Position numbers and translations under genes: made by a program. A model generated the notes under the pieces. The model saw only the letters and a list, made by a program, of their open reading frames with translations, did no database searches and was not told the origin of the DNA. Source: Plectosphaerella cucumerina (Eukaryota > Ascomycota > Sordariomycetes > Glomerellales > Plectosphaerellaceae). From it: 64,000 nucleotides of DNA. The stretch covers positions 806,001 to 870,000 of the forward strand of contig JAGPXD010000006.1 in the NCBI GenBank assembly GCA_020746995.1. The letters are read 5' to 3'. This document shows, piece after piece, positions 23,654 through 34,856 of the stretch. The first letter of the stretch is position 1. The number at the start of each line of letters is the position of its first letter.

Positions 23654-24620
23654 ATGGCCAAGGCGCTGGATGGCATCAGGGTCGTCCTGCTCGACATCGG
23701 TGAGCATGCACGTCTTTGGAATGCCATTTGATGGGTTTCTGATTCTGGCTATCTCGGTTTAGAGGGCACCGTATGCCCAATCTCGTTTGTCAAAGATGTT
23801 CTCGTATGTGACCCCAACTCCGTCCCAGGACGGCATCGCACACGGTGACACGGGTTGCTTGTCGACAAGTGGTCCCGGCTTCGTCCTGATAGACCAGCGT
23901 CTTATCGGGTGTGCTTCTCAGATCCCTCTCTCTGCCGCGGCGAGGAGTGCGCCATCCATGTTCTGAGCAGTGTTGACTTGTCGCAAGTACCCATACTCAT
24001 TGGCGGCTCTGCCATCTGCACTTGACAAACACTGGGACTCGCCGGATTTCGCGCCTTACCGAAATGCCTTCCCTGAGCCGGCCGCGTCGTCCCGGGCCGA
24101 GTTCGAGGCTTGCTTTGCCGATCTGGTTCGCTCCGACGTGAAGGTGGCGCACCTCAAGGCCCTTCAAGGATTCCTGTGGCGGGCGGGATACGAGTCTGGC
24201 GAAGTCAGGGCGCCTCTCTTCGCCGATGTTGCCCCTGCCATGGCGTCTTGGGTGTCGTCTGGTCTGAAGGTCATGATCTATTCATCGGGGTCGGTCCCCG
24301 CCCAGAAGCTCTTCTTCAGATACACGGACGCGCAGCCTTCGGATCAGTCGCCTCTCATATCCGACTGGTTCGACACTGTCAACGCGGGCCCCAAGGTGGA
24401 AGCCGGCAGCTACCAGAAGATCCAGTCGTGCCACGCCGAATTTGAGCCGCACCAGTGGCTGTTCCTGAGCGATAACCTGAACGAGGTCCAGGCTGCGCGA
24501 GATGCTGGCATGCAGAGCTTGCCGGTTGTTCGCCCTGGCAATGCAGCACTTCCGGTCGACCATCCGCTGGCCGAGGAAACTGTGAGCGACTTTGGAGAGC
24601 TGACCATTGGGTCAGCCTGA
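23654..24620 (+). CDS. UTR4: enolase-phosphatase E1 (methionine salvage)
   Basis: Bifunctional HAD-family enzyme that enolises and dephosphorylates 2,3-diketo-5-methylthiopentyl-1-phosphate, a step in recycling methylthioadenosine to methionine. Exons: 23654-23699, 23763-23803 and 23988-24620; 239 residues. Motif I is VVLLDIEGTVCP with nucleophile D14 and E16 (the family's DxE form), and the split codon of exon 1/2 lies inside it. Motif II is the MIYSSGS block, and the C-terminal LFLSDNLNEVQAARDAG carries the acidic metal-binding motif. The exon 2-3 join gives FVKDVLYPYSL, close to the family. It converges on BMT2 with only 94 bases between stops. Confidence 0.94.
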
Positions 24621-24714
24621 AGCAGTCCAGCCAGAGCTTCACGACGCAGCCGCAGCATCGGGATCGGGACACCTCTGAGAGGAATACCGACAAGGACCAT
24701 GTGTGGTGTGTAGT

Positions 24715-25694
24715 CTAGGCAGGCCGGAGAATGATGGCAAAGTTGTTGCGGTCGTGGCCAGGATTGACCTCCTTCTTTGGGAATGGCCGGATAGGGTTGG
24801 GGCTTGGCCCTGTCCTCTTCCAGAGAAAGTACGCCAGCTTGTTGGTGAATTTGCTGTTGGTCTGGGTGTACCCGAGATGTTCCATGATCTCGGTGAGTCG
24901 GCCAAGGTCGCAATACCGAGAGTTCGCGACGCAGCTGCGCGGCAGCACCAGGAAGAGAGAGGGCAGGAATCCCGTTACTGCTGGCGGGAAGTCTGACGAA
25001 GGCTCGCGAAGGAACTGTGTGGTTCGCAGCAGCATTTGCCCACGCTGTATCGGGTCTGGGACATAACTACAACACCAAGAGTCAGCAATCTCAATGGTAT
25101 GGGTTTCATCAAAGACGACGAGGCAGCGGTGGTGTCTCAGCAACTGAAACCACCGAGTCCAAGAATAGCTCACTTGACAACCAAACTGAGCGAAATAACA
25201 TCGAATTGCTCATCTTGTGATTCGGGAAGGGGTCGGTCCAAGAAGTCTTGCTGAAGAATGCCCGGCTGCTGGCTGTTGAGATCGATATGGGTCATGCTGA
25301 ACATCCGGCTCTTCGAACAAGTATTCGAGGTGCTCAAAGCGCCCACCTCGAGCATTCGAGGCAGTCGGTCCTTGGGGATGCTGTGAAAATCTGCATGTGC
25401 AGGCTTCATCCAGTCCAGAAGAATTTTCGAGCTATCGCCCCCTCTGTCATTCCGTTGACCTTGGAGGCTTGCTCTTTGATACTCCTCGATCCCACCGAGG
25501 TCGGCAATCTCCTTGTCGATCTTGGTGACGAGGCTGTTGTCTCCAGCGGCGATAGCCTGCTGCCGTCTCTTGTGAAGAGTATGGTGTGCATTGATCAATG
25601 TTCGTGTCTCCTTTCGCGAGATGGATTTGGATTTCTGCCGAAGAGTCGGTGGTCTCCCCTTCGAAAGAGAAGACGGGCCTTTCTTGTATGCCAT
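24715..25694 (-). CDS. BMT2: 25S rRNA adenine-N1 methyltransferase
   Basis: Nucleolar SAM-dependent enzyme making m1A on 25S rRNA. Exons: 25694-25174 and 25066-24715; 290 residues. The N-terminus (MAYKKGPSSLSKGRPPTL) is basic. RMLEVGALS is the SAM-binding motif I, and FDVISLSLVVNYVPDPIQRG is the highly characteristic Bmt2 block, split by the intron after VV and completed by the spliced N. The C-terminal half includes GFLPSLFLVLPRSCV and GYTQTNSKFTNKLAYFLWKR. The ATG at 25694 is the first in frame. It is divergent from the uL23 gene, with 304 bases between starts, pairing an rRNA-modifying enzyme with a ribosomal protein. Confidence 0.92.
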
Positions 25695-25998
25695 GGCCCT
25701 GAAGCATGAGCCCAAAGGGACCGGTAACCTTTGTCATCCAAGACCCGAGTTTGCAGCTCACGACTAACATTCACCAGACTTCCAACTTCACCGAAGTCTC
25801 ACCGATAACATCACGTGATACGCTAAGCATCTCCCGCCAATCGCCGTCGACCATGTGGACCGCCGAAATTTTGCCCTACCACCTCCCACACAATTTATCC
25901 ATCAGTTCAAACTTTCTGCGATTGCGACGAGCGACCAGCGACGATTCCCCAACACCCAACGACAACCGCCCAGACCAGCCCGGCAATCGACAATCGAG
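25695..25998. promoter_or_regulatory. shared divergent promoter, BMT2 / uL23
   Basis: Only 304 bases lie between the two starts, so both promoters overlap or abut. A perfect 8-base palindrome TCACGTGA (25811-25818) lies near the middle and contains the CACGTG E-box bound by bHLH factors such as Cbf1-type proteins. Functional use is inference. Confidence 0.6.
25811..25818. promoter_or_regulatory. TCACGTGA palindrome (E-box)
   Basis: Perfect palindrome with CACGTG core, 124 bases from the BMT2 start edge and 181 from the uL23 start. A candidate shared site for coordinated control of the divergent pair; not proven. Confidence 0.4.
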
Positions 25999-26815
25999 AT
26001 GGCTCCCAAGGACTCCAAGAAAGGTACAACATGAACAGACAATCAATTCCATGCCAACCCGCTCGGGCATGACGGCCGCTGCGCTTGTCGCTTGATTCGA
26101 CTCTGAGAGGCGGGGGGTTAGCCCTCCCCGATACGACCACTCACGATCTCGACAGCCAGCGAGCCGGATTACCGAAGCATCACGCAACAGCAGACTTTGC
26201 GAGTTCTTCACAGAGCGAATGCTGATGCTTCTTTCCTAATCTAGGCGGCGCCTCCAAGGCGCCCAAGGGCACCAAGCAGGCCAACTCTGCTGCCAAGGCT
26301 GCCCTCAAGGGTGTAGGTTTCCTCCCACGAGAATAACAACGATAGAGTGCCATGCTAACACGATTCTCCCTCCAGACTCACTCCCAGAAGAAGGCTAAGG
26401 TCCGCTACACGACCAGCTTCCACCGCCCCAAGACCCTCCAGGTCTCCAGGGCCCCCAAGTACCCCCGCAAGTCGATCCCTCACGCGCCCCGCCTCGATGA
26501 GCACAAGGTCATCCTTCACCCTCTCAACACCGAGAGCGCCATGAAGAAGATTGAGGAGCACAACACCCTCGTCTTCATCGTCGACATCAAGGCGAACAAG
26601 GCCCAGATCAAGCAGGCCCTGAAGAAGCTCTACGACATCGACACCGTCAAGATCAACACCCTGGTCCGGTAAGACAACCTACTCAATTCACTTGATTAAG
26701 GAGACAGTACTAACCATGTGCCTCCAGCCCCGACGGTTCCAAGAAGGCCTACGCCCGCCTGACCCCCGATGTCGATGCCCTCGACATCGCTGCCACCAAG
26801 CTCGCCCTCGTTTAA
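25999..26815 (+). CDS. RPL25: 60S ribosomal protein uL23 (L25/L23a)
   Basis: Ribosomal protein at the polypeptide exit tunnel, docking site for signal recognition particle and nascent-chain factors. Exons: 25999-26023, 26245-26312, 26376-26668 and 26728-26815; 157 residues. The basic N-terminal extension (MAPKDSKKGGASKAPKGTKQ) is typical of eukaryotic members. The globular core contains YTTSFHRPKTLQVSRAPKYP, VFIVDIKANKAQIKQALKKL and KINTLVRPDGSKKAYARL. The end DALDIAATKLALV matches the family. The short first coding exon (25 bases) followed by a longer intron is usual for fungal ribosomal protein genes, where the intron may carry regulatory signals. Confidence 0.97.
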
Positions 26816-27239
26816 GGGGTGACGCCGTCGCGCAGACCTGGGCAGTCACGCCTGGGAAAATTGGTTCATGGTACTTCACAGCATAGGGATTGCGGCGTCA
26901 GATGGGGAAAATTGATTTTCTTTGCCGGGCAGCGACAGCTGTGGCAACTTCCGAGCAGATCATTCAGCCAATGGGTCTCTCAAGATAGCAAGGACAGGCG
27001 TATGCACACCACTGTCTGAAATGCACATGACACCGATCCCAACCTCAATGCATGCCGTGATTGTTTACCCAAGTTGCGCTTCTCTCAGCCAGGTGCACAG
27101 TACATCCAATGTAGATCCATTACAGCACAGCCCTGCGGCGTGCTTGCAGTGACCACTGGTGGTCTATGTGAGGAATTGTACAAGTGTGTTGATACATTGA
27201 GGATAGCCGTCTGCCATGCTCGACGGACCCTGTCGTCCC
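26816..27239. other. convergent intergenic region
   Basis: 424 bases between uL23 and TIM8 stops, with no coding signal; 3' UTRs expected. Confidence 0.5.
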
Positions 27240-27584
27240 TCAACCCGAGCGCATGTTGCTAAGGTGCTTCATCGTCAGAAAGTTGACATCGAGGAAACGG
27301 TCGACGCAGTTGGCCAGGCACTTCTCCTCCCCACTCTCCAGCTTGGAGTTTCGGATGGTCCCCGTCACGCATTTTTTCCAGCACACCTCGGTCAGCGCGT
27401 GGGTTTCTGCCGAGGCAGGATTGTTAGCAGGCGCGGCCAATGCAGCGGAAGAGGAGGGCTACTGACGACTCTGAATCTGCGATCGCTGGGACTCGTTGGC
27501 AAGGAACTGGCGAAGCTCCTGCTTGTCCTTGTCGTTCAGCTTTTCGAGGTCCGCATTCTCCAGGGCTTGTCGCGAAGAGTCCAT
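27240..27584 (-). CDS. TIM8: mitochondrial intermembrane-space chaperone Tim8
   Basis: Small TIM chaperone that works with Tim13 to escort hydrophobic proteins across the intermembrane space. Exons: 27584-27467 and 27406-27240; 94 residues. The twin CX3C motif is present: C48/C52 (CWKKC) and C69/C73 (CLANC), forming the disulfide-linked helical hairpin. The N-terminus MDSSRQALENADLEKLNDKD and the block FLANESQRSQIQS match Tim8 rather than Tim13 or Tim9/10. The intron (GTCAGT donor, GGCAG acceptor) joins QIQS to QTHALTEV. The next gene on the same strand, CorA, starts far upstream; the intervening 2.2 kb has no firm gene. Confidence 0.93.
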
Positions 27585-27707
27585 GGTTCGGTGCTGGTTT
27601 TGGGTTCGGATGTTAGCCAGAGTTTCCATTGTCTGATCCAGGGACGAATATGGCTACTCACATGGTTCCGCGTGAATGGGAAACGTTGTTTGAGGTAGCT
27701 AGCTGTC

Positions 27708-27733
27708 GGTGGTGGTGGTGGTGGTGGTGGTGG
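27708..27733. repeat. GGT trinucleotide repeat
   Basis: About 8.7 units of GGT in the region upstream of TIM8. Confidence 0.85.
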
Positions 27734-28950
27734 AAGTCGAAGAACCTCCGAGATGGGTTTTACTGGACCGCATCTGACTGGCCGGGTCGCCTCCAGTGTC
27801 GCTGCTTTAACGTGCGCCGACACTTGGCGACCTCTAGGCCCCGCCATCCGACTCGAGGAGAATGCCCTGTCAAGATTCTCTCTCGTTATCATTTTGCTGT
27901 ATGTGTGTTGGTCATTTTGAGTCAACCGGGTGAGGGCATTCACGGCAGATACGGAAAGGCGACCGGCTGCTTCGAACTACGTCTCCTGTACGGCTGCCGT
28001 GGAAACCGGGCTTGGAAGCCAAATTCGTTCCAATGATGCATTCAGGTTGCCATACATCAGGTGTCGAGTACACATGCAAGCGTTCCCGAGTCGGTGGAGG
28101 ACCTTGCCGCGGACAAGTCTGTTATTGCAAACCTTCAAATGGTGTTCTCTTAACGGTGTTCTCTCGAGACGCGTTTCCAGGCTGGGCTGCGCCATCGCAA
28201 GCCATGTTGTTTCAAAGACCGAATGAAGGCTTCACTATCGGGTATTTAAAGGGCCTCTCCCGCCCTTCCCACACTCGCCAAGCTCCAAACAAGTATGTTG
28301 TTATCATCATGTTGTGTAAGCGATGAAAAGCTAGTGGGTGTCTTCACTGGGGGCACCTCACCTCTTCGCAAGAGGCTGAGGGTGATGGTCGATGATGCGA
28401 GCACCTGAAAAGGTCTGAGACCATCGAGGACGCCGTGGTAACAAGGCGTATGGTAGAGCGTATGTAGATGGGACAGTTCTTTGTTCGTGTAGGGAGAGAG
28501 ACGTGGTGGTCCTGGCCGTCGAATTGAAAGCAAACTCTGAAACTATGCCAAGTGGACCTTACAAGAAGACGTGTATCGTCATTGAGGACAGATGACGGGT
28601 ATATGGAGGGGAGAGGGACCGTGTCGTCGAGAGGAGGAGAATGAGGGCCAGGGCAACGCCAACAGCGAGGATTGAGGGTGAAGGGCGTGGCTTGCCCTTA
28701 CTGGAGGCTGATCAAGAGATGCCGGAGCGACGACCCAGGATCGCAAGATATCGGACTATGCGAGAAAGGGCCGAATTAGAAAGAAAGGACCAATATAGAA
28801 GGAGATTGCATACATGGAATTCCCCATGCTCTGATCCCGAGTGAATGGCGGCTTCTCTCGTCCGTGGAAGGATACAGCGACGGAATAGACAAGACGGACA
28901 GGAATTTGGCACTGTCGTGGTCACGAGTAACGAATAATTTCACCGCAATT

Positions 28951-29301
28951 CTACCAAGGAAGCAGGTCAACCCTTTCGTACGGAATGATGTGAGCTGCTC
29001 CACCTATCGTAGTATCACTTCGCAACTTGAAGTCATCGTCATGAAGCCACGGTGGCAGGCCAGTTTGTCGCCCTAGGGCTATGCCTTTCCACAGGTAGTC
29101 TGGCGGAAGGCTTTCCTCGATTGACAGAACCGAGGTGTCCGAGGAAGAAGGGGAGCAGAGAACAAGGGGCTCGAGCGGTCTGAGGTGAGGGATCATTTCT
29201 ATGAATCCTTTGGGCCTGGGGAGGCGTGACACAGCCAAGCAGGCTATTATGACGAATATCTGTGGACCTTTCGAGATGCGCCGTTCCTCCCATTCCTGCA
29301 C
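28951..29301 (-). CDS. possible unidentified ORF (weak)
   Basis: A minus-strand frame, open from about 29,390 down to the stop at 28951, encodes some 145 residues with balanced composition: GPQIFVIIACLAVSRLPRP, then SVLSIEESLPPDYLWKG, then TGLPPWLHDDDFKLRSD, then IIPYERVDLLPW. No ATG starts it, so it would need an upstream exon. The last codon is followed by GTAGAA, which could be a splice donor rather than an end. I do not recognise the family, and a chance open frame of this length is possible. It could also be an exon of a poorly conserved or decaying gene. Confidence 0.25.
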   Translation of the reverse strand: MQEWEERRISKGPQIFVIIACLAVSRLPRPKGFIEMIPHLRPLEPLVLCSPSSSDTSVLSIEESLPPDYLWKGIALGRQTGLPPWLHDDDFKLRSDTTIGGAAHIIPYERVDLLPW

Positions 29302-29760
29302 AATTGTGCGTATACCTGTTGGTACGTCGTCGGCTGAATCTAGCCCGAGCCAAGAGGACGAGCATTGCTTGTAGTCATACGTAGAGCGTCACACTTCTCA
29401 CTGCCCTCTGGACAACACTGGACAACACTGATGGTACCAAGCTCACCGGAACATCCCGCCTAGACATTCGACGTCGCTTCGCAAGTAACCCAGATCCTGG
29501 ACCTAGATACAACCCGGGGTCCTACAATAGGCCACATGGTCCCCGGGCTGTAGCTTGAACATGCCGTCTACTTACAGAGTGCCACGTCGATAGGTGATCA
29601 ATTCATTAAGCATGTTGAAGACAGACACAAGTAGGATTTTTATGAAATTAATGACAGTCGTATGAGCAACGCCAAATGAGGGAACGTGGTCAAAATCCTG
29701 ACCACATACGAAAGGTTCCCGATGCCAGGAATCCACAGACATGCAACAGCTCGTAGCGCT

Positions 29761-31678
29761 TCAGATGTACTTGGCTTTGCGGGCCCACAAGAGAATGATG
29801 ATGCAGAAGGAAACGAGGACACCGAAAACGGTGAAAAACGGCACCAAGGTATCCTCCATATCTTGGAACGGAACCCTGATGTTCATGCCGAAGAGACCGC
29901 TGACAAGGTTCATCGGCACGATGATCGAGGCCAAGAAGGTGATCTTGCTGAGGACGCGGTTGGTGTCGGTGCCTTGCTCGATGTTGTGGATGGACAGTTG
30001 CGCCAGGTAGTTGCTGTGCGAGCGCGCCAGAATCTTCTCAAAGTGCGTGAGGTTGGTGACCATGGTGACCACGTGGTCTTGGATGTCGCCGAGGTACATG
30101 CCAATGTCCATTCGGGGCGTGACCTTGTAGTTTTCGTTGCAGCGCTTGGTGAAACCCCGAAGTACATCGGCCTTTCCGCCGAGCAGCCGCATCAGGGCGA
30201 GGCAGTTTTTGCGGCAGCGGCCGATGCTCCGAAGGAATGCGTTCGAGTCGTTCTCGCGGGAGACGAACACCTCGTCCTCAATCGAGTCGGACTCGAGCTC
30301 CAGCTTGCGAATGATGGGTGCAAACGAGTCAACAATGTCATCACTAAATCGGTCAGTTCTCTGTCTCTGTTGTACGACGGATGTAAACTCACATGAGGGC
30401 ATAGCAAATCCAGTCGCTGCTGAGGGCGACGTAGTCCTTGAGAAGAGCGATCCTCTTCCTCACATGAGAGGCGTGAGCATTGGGCTGGAAGCTGAAGCTG
30501 AGCGTGCCTTCGCGGAAGACGACGACGTAGGTGTTGAACGGCTCGTACTCGGGGCCGTCATCTTCCTCGACAATGTGGAACGAGCGGAAGCAGGCGAAGT
30601 AGTAGGAAGGGAAAAGCTCAATCTTTTCGCGCGCTTCCTGGGTCGTGATGTCTTCGATGGTGAGGGGATGGACGCCAAAAGCTTTGCAAATCACTGCGAC
30701 CTCCTCCCGCGTCGGCTCATTGACATTCAGCCACCAGACACCATCCGCATCCTCAGGAGGGAGGGTGAAGAGGCCCCGGATGTCTTCACCGGGCAAGATG
30801 AGGTCGTCGAAGTCGGGAGCGTGAATGGTCGATTCCCAAGCAGAGGAGAAGAAACTGAAACGGTTCTTGTCGACATGAGTCTGGGGAGCCGGGGTCTGGC
30901 TCTCGCCCAGACGGTCCTTCTCCTTCAGGTCAGCAGCAGTGGACGTGTCGGACGGCATGTCGACAATGTCGCCGTCCACGGTTGTGAGCTGCATGCCCTC
31001 CGGTGCGGCTGTGGCGGACTGGGACCGCAGGTCGCTGAAAACCTTCTCCTTGGCCTCCTGCTTCTTCGTCTCCCTTTCCTCTCGGTCAGAGTGGATGAAG
31101 TTTTCGAGCAGGTCGAAGTCGATCCGAAGCTGGTCCTTCCGGTAAGGATCCGGCACAGGGAAGCAGACATCGTTCTCCGCCGTCTTGTTTGAGGCGAGGC
31201 TTGCCGAATCGTGGTCATCCACAGTCCCGGGTCGGCTGCGGTAGGTGTGGCGGCTGATGTTTGACACCGTTCGGTGCAGTTCCAGCTCATCCAGCTTCTT
31301 GTCGGGCCTGGCCTCAGAGAAAGACAACTCTCGCTCGCGACGGCGAGCTTCTGCGAACGCCTTGACCGAGTTGGGTGGCGACAAAGATCTCTGATCGACC
31401 ACCGACTCGACAGTTGGGCGGCGTGGGCGACGAGATGCGGCCCCTGCGGCCTCGACATCATCATCCATGATGGCTTCTTCCACATCCCTGGCTCGGGCTT
31501 GGGGCTGGTCGTCTCCTGCGTCGACGCCGAGGAGGCGAGCACCATAAAGTGTGTCGAAGGTACCCCTCCGAACACGCTCCGGGTGCGGCGAAGCAGGCAG
31601 CTGGTGTCGGTGGTCATCAAGCTCCGGGATGGGAGTCTTGAAGCCGAGCTCCGAAGTGTTTTCCTCGTGGTCAGACAT
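29761..31678 (-). CDS. CorA-family magnesium transporter (Alr/Mnr2-like)
   Basis: Divalent-cation channel, probably for Mg2+ at the plasma or vacuolar membrane. Exons: 31678-30393 and 30343-29761, separated by a 49-base intron; 622 residues. The long N-terminal cytosolic region (about 1-290) is acidic and disordered (DDQPQARARDVEEAIMDDD). The CorA beta/alpha domain follows (DGVWWLNVNEPTREEVAVI, HPLTIEDITTQEAREKIELF), then long helices. The pore signature GMN is at residues 581-583 in LVSGLFGMNIRVPF, followed by the second membrane helix and a short basic tail (WARKAKYI). All CorA landmarks are intact. Whether it matches Alr1 (plasma membrane) or Mnr2 (vacuole) cannot be decided here. It is divergent from SPC1. 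Confidence 0.93.
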
Positions 31679-32882
31679 TGTTGGAAGCGGTTGAAAAGGT
31701 GGCGGCTATTGTATTTGACGGGTATGTTCGTCGAGAGGGAGGGAAAAGAGCGCGTTCGTCTGCTTGTCGGATCCCCGCAAAGCTGGGAGGAGTTGAGTTA
31801 TCCCATAACTTGGAAAGGACAAACTACGGGTTGCGTCGTCGTGTCCGAGGTGTTGCGCACAATGCGCCTCAAATATGCGAGGGGAATGGTGTGTGCAGCA
31901 AGTGCAGCGGGATCCAAGCGGCCGGCGATGGAATGGCCCCTCAAAAGACGCTGCGCGCCGCCGTGAGGTCGGGTCGGCGTTGCAGGGCGAGAGTGATGGT
32001 TTTGGGACTTGTACAAAATCCCAATTAAGGCGGCTTCTTGTTCACTCCGCTGTAGGCCCAGAACCTAGGACCTCGGAGCGAACGTGGAGGGGGGAAGGGG
32101 TGGGGAGTGAATGGAGCCAACTTGGTGGTTTTCCCGAACTGTGGTGTGTCGTCTATGGTCCTGGGACCTGGGTTGCCGAACCGACACGGAGAGGGAGGAG
32201 ATCCCTTTCAGTATCGAGGTCTGCGTGCGGGCTGTTGAGAGATATTGTCGCTCGTGCGAAGCGACAGCTGAGTACGAGGAAGAAATCGAGTTGTGGTTGA
32301 GACAAGAGCGGAAGCGGTTGAGACAAGAATGGCGTTGAGGAACAAGATCTCCTCAGTGTAGTCGGAGCATGTGTTGTGGTCTGGAAGACGTTGTCTGGAT
32401 CAGATGGTGTAGCAGGAAGAGGTTCGTTTTGGGGGGCCTCGGGTCAGGGAAATTTTACTAGTCAGGGTTGGGTCGAGTCTCGACCGCCCGCCCAGGCTCT
32501 CTGACTAAGGTGTCGCCCGCCAAGTAACCCCCCGGAAGATGTCCGATACGAACGCAAGGAAGGAAGACAGTGCCAAAAGTCACCATCACTGACCCGTCAT
32601 GGGGCGACTGGCTGCCCTGGCACAGTGCGGATGACGTCGGTGTTTGTCCGAGGCCTTGTGGCCTCTCCAGCAAATCGGTCTGTCCGTTCCGAAGCGGTTT
32701 CCACCTCGGTGCGTGTCAACATCACCCAGCCTTGCCTCGAGTCAACGAACACGCAGTGCGACGGTCAACTTCCGACAGGACGACGACCCTCTTTCCGCGC
32801 CACCCCGACATCACCGCCGCCTATCCCCTGCCAAGCCGCGCTGCCTTCCTCCGCCAACCACTGGTCACGATCCTTGCCCAAC
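31679..32882. promoter_or_regulatory. divergent promoter, CorA-like / SPC1
   Basis: 1.2 kb between divergent starts, with no supported gene. Confidence 0.55.
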
Positions 32883-33301
32883 ATGGCCGAACAAGCTCTT
32901 GACAAGCTGAGGGATGTTGCGGAGGGTCAGATTGTACGCACTCAGTATCACTGCGCGATTCTCGACGATTGCTGATACGTGTGTAGGATTTTGAAGGACA
33001 GAAACTGGCCGAGCTTCTGGCAACGGTTCTCTTGACGATTTCCGGAGTACGTGGCTACAACTCCCACAGTCATACATGCTTCGTCGCTAACCGCGGACTT
33101 GCTCTGCCATAGTTCCTCTCCTTCGTCGTGGGCTTCTTCCTGCAGGACATCAAACTTGCTGTGTACCTCGGCCTCGCAGGCACAGCAGTGACCTTTCTCG
33201 TCGTGGTCCCCCCCTGGCCCTTCTTCAACAGACATCCTGTCAAGTGGCTGCAGAGGAGCGATCACACACACACGACGATCACGGAAAAGACGGGAGAGTA
33301 G
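32883..33301 (+). CDS. SPC1: signal peptidase complex subunit 1 (12 kDa)
   Basis: Non-catalytic ER membrane subunit of the signal peptidase complex. Exons: 32883-32933, 32987-33046 and 33113-33301; 99 residues, with all junctions between codons. The N-terminus reads MAEQALDKLRDVAEGQIDFE and then GQKLAELLATVLLTISG. Two hydrophobic segments follow (about 26-51 and 56-77) separated by QDIKLAVYLG, the family hairpin, then VPPWPFFNRHPVKWL. Length and topology fit the Spc12 family. It converges on RBX1 with 119 bases between stops. Confidence 0.9.
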
Positions 33302-33420
33302 TGATAAGGCGTGGGGTGCTCCCAGCAGTGCCCTTCGCATTTGTTGGTGAAGTCTAGGCGTAATTCACAATGATTTGGACGTGCTGTATGTCCACCCTTC
33401 CAACGGTTCTGCCACGCCTC

Positions 33421-33950
33421 TCAGCGTCCGTACTTTTGGAACTCCCAATCACGGTTGTCCAGAGGGCACACTTGGCGGGTCTTCAGCCACCGGGAGATGC
33501 AGTGGAAGTGGAATGCATGCTGTGACTTGGTCAGAGAGTTTTTCGTTGTAGAAGTATGACTGGGAGGGAGCGTACGTTGCAGATGCCCCAGGCGACGGTG
33601 CACTCCTCGCTGGTAGCCGAGGCTTGATTGGCCTGGCACTCGATGCCTGCATGTCCGGACGCGGTCAGAATTCGGCAATAGGTAGGCTCGGTGCGACACA
33701 TCGCGGCGGAACTTACAAAGATCCATGATGTGGTTGCGGCAGATGGCACAGTTGTCGACAACAATGTCCCAAGCCCAGAGCGCGACAGCGTTCCACTGTG
33801 CGTTTACGTAGTCAGCTATCTGTTTTTGGATGATGCGCCAGACCAGCAGCGTACCTTCTTCACCTCGAAGCGCTTCTTCGCATCGGCTGCCTTGCCTTCA
33901 ACGGCGGTGGCCTTCTTCGCGGGAACGTCGGTCATGTCGACGTCGGCCAT
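33421..33950 (-). CDS. RBX1: RING-box protein Rbx1/Hrt1
   Basis: RING-H2 subunit of cullin-RING ubiquitin ligases, recruiting the E2 and promoting cullin neddylation. Exons: 33950-33855, 33795-33717, 33646-33576 and 33519-33421; 114 residues. The N-terminal strand that inserts into the cullin reads [20 protein letters not shown]. The zinc ligands are complete: CAIC (48-51), C59 and C62, C74, C81, H83, H86, H88-C89 and C100 with the terminal D of PLDNRDW. The end FQKYGR is nearly invariant in Rbx1. Exon joins are supported by this conservation. Divergent from the PNRC-motif gene, 906 bases between starts. Confidence 0.97.
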
Positions 33951-34856
33951 GATGACTATTGGTGGTGGGGACGGTGGGAAGATGGAGGAGCCGTCGTGCA
34001 GAAAATGGGTATCAAAGGCTATTGTTGGGTATGAAGTTCGCGAGTTTCTTGTCGGAGGCTCTATCGGGGAAGGCTTGTGGACGGGTTGGGTCGTTTGACT
34101 TTATTGACGGGAAGGTCACCGCAAACCTGGGAGGATGCAACAGTATGATCAGCTGCCTGGTTGTCGTCTCACATCGAAAGAAGCTTACCGTGGGTCATCG
34201 AAGATCTCCGTTGGCGCAGGAGGTGACTGGAGTTGACCCAGATTGTGCCTATCGTATCTTCAAAGGTCAAAGTTACTGCCTGCTGGCGACTTGAGGTCGT
34301 GATGCGTTATCCTAGCATTTCCTGGTGACGTGCATTGGCAGCTGGAGGGAGCAACCGCTAGCGGTACGTCAAGGATACCTGTAAGCAGGTGGACCGCCGC
34401 AGTAATAGAGGGTACAGATCAGTACTGCTTGGATTTGGCAGCCGCGGGGTTGGTGCCTTGCCAGACCAGCCGATACTACCTGGATGGGCAAGCGGTCAGA
34501 TTGATAGCGGGCTGGTGCGGGGCTTGGTGTGCGCCTCGCGTTGCCATCTTAGGTAATCTGACGGTTCGAGATGGAGGCGGCTATCCAAGGACGGTCGTCG
34601 CATGCGTGCATACCTTACCTGACACAACACCAGGGCTTTCCGATTTCAGCGCAGCGCTGCTCAACGATTCTTCCTTCGCTGGCAGGCCGCGATCCCAAAA
34701 CTTCTTGAATCACGGGTTTTGCGCCGCTGTGAGTGAATACGCAAGGCAAAGCGCATCGCGATGACTGTACATCTGCTGACTCCACGATCCAGCCTCGTCA
34801 CCAATTCACTTCCACCCTGAAATCGTTTCACCACAAGGCCCAACAGCAAAGCCACC
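33951..34856. promoter_or_regulatory. divergent promoter, RBX1 / PNRC-motif gene
   Basis: 906 bases between divergent starts. An overlapping open frame (34330-34764) has no recognisable domain and I do not call it. Confidence 0.55.

Larger units (their letters stand above)
27585..29760. other. 2.2 kb sparsely coding region
   Basis: Upstream of TIM8 and downstream of the CorA-like gene, both on the minus strand. It holds a GGT trinucleotide run at 27708-27733 and one protein-like minus-strand frame (28951-29301, described separately). Otherwise I see nothing. Confidence 0.5.

Noticed and set aside
25695..25715. Seven-codon upstream extension of BMT2
   Set aside because: Would need a TTG start; the ATG at 25694 is the natural start.
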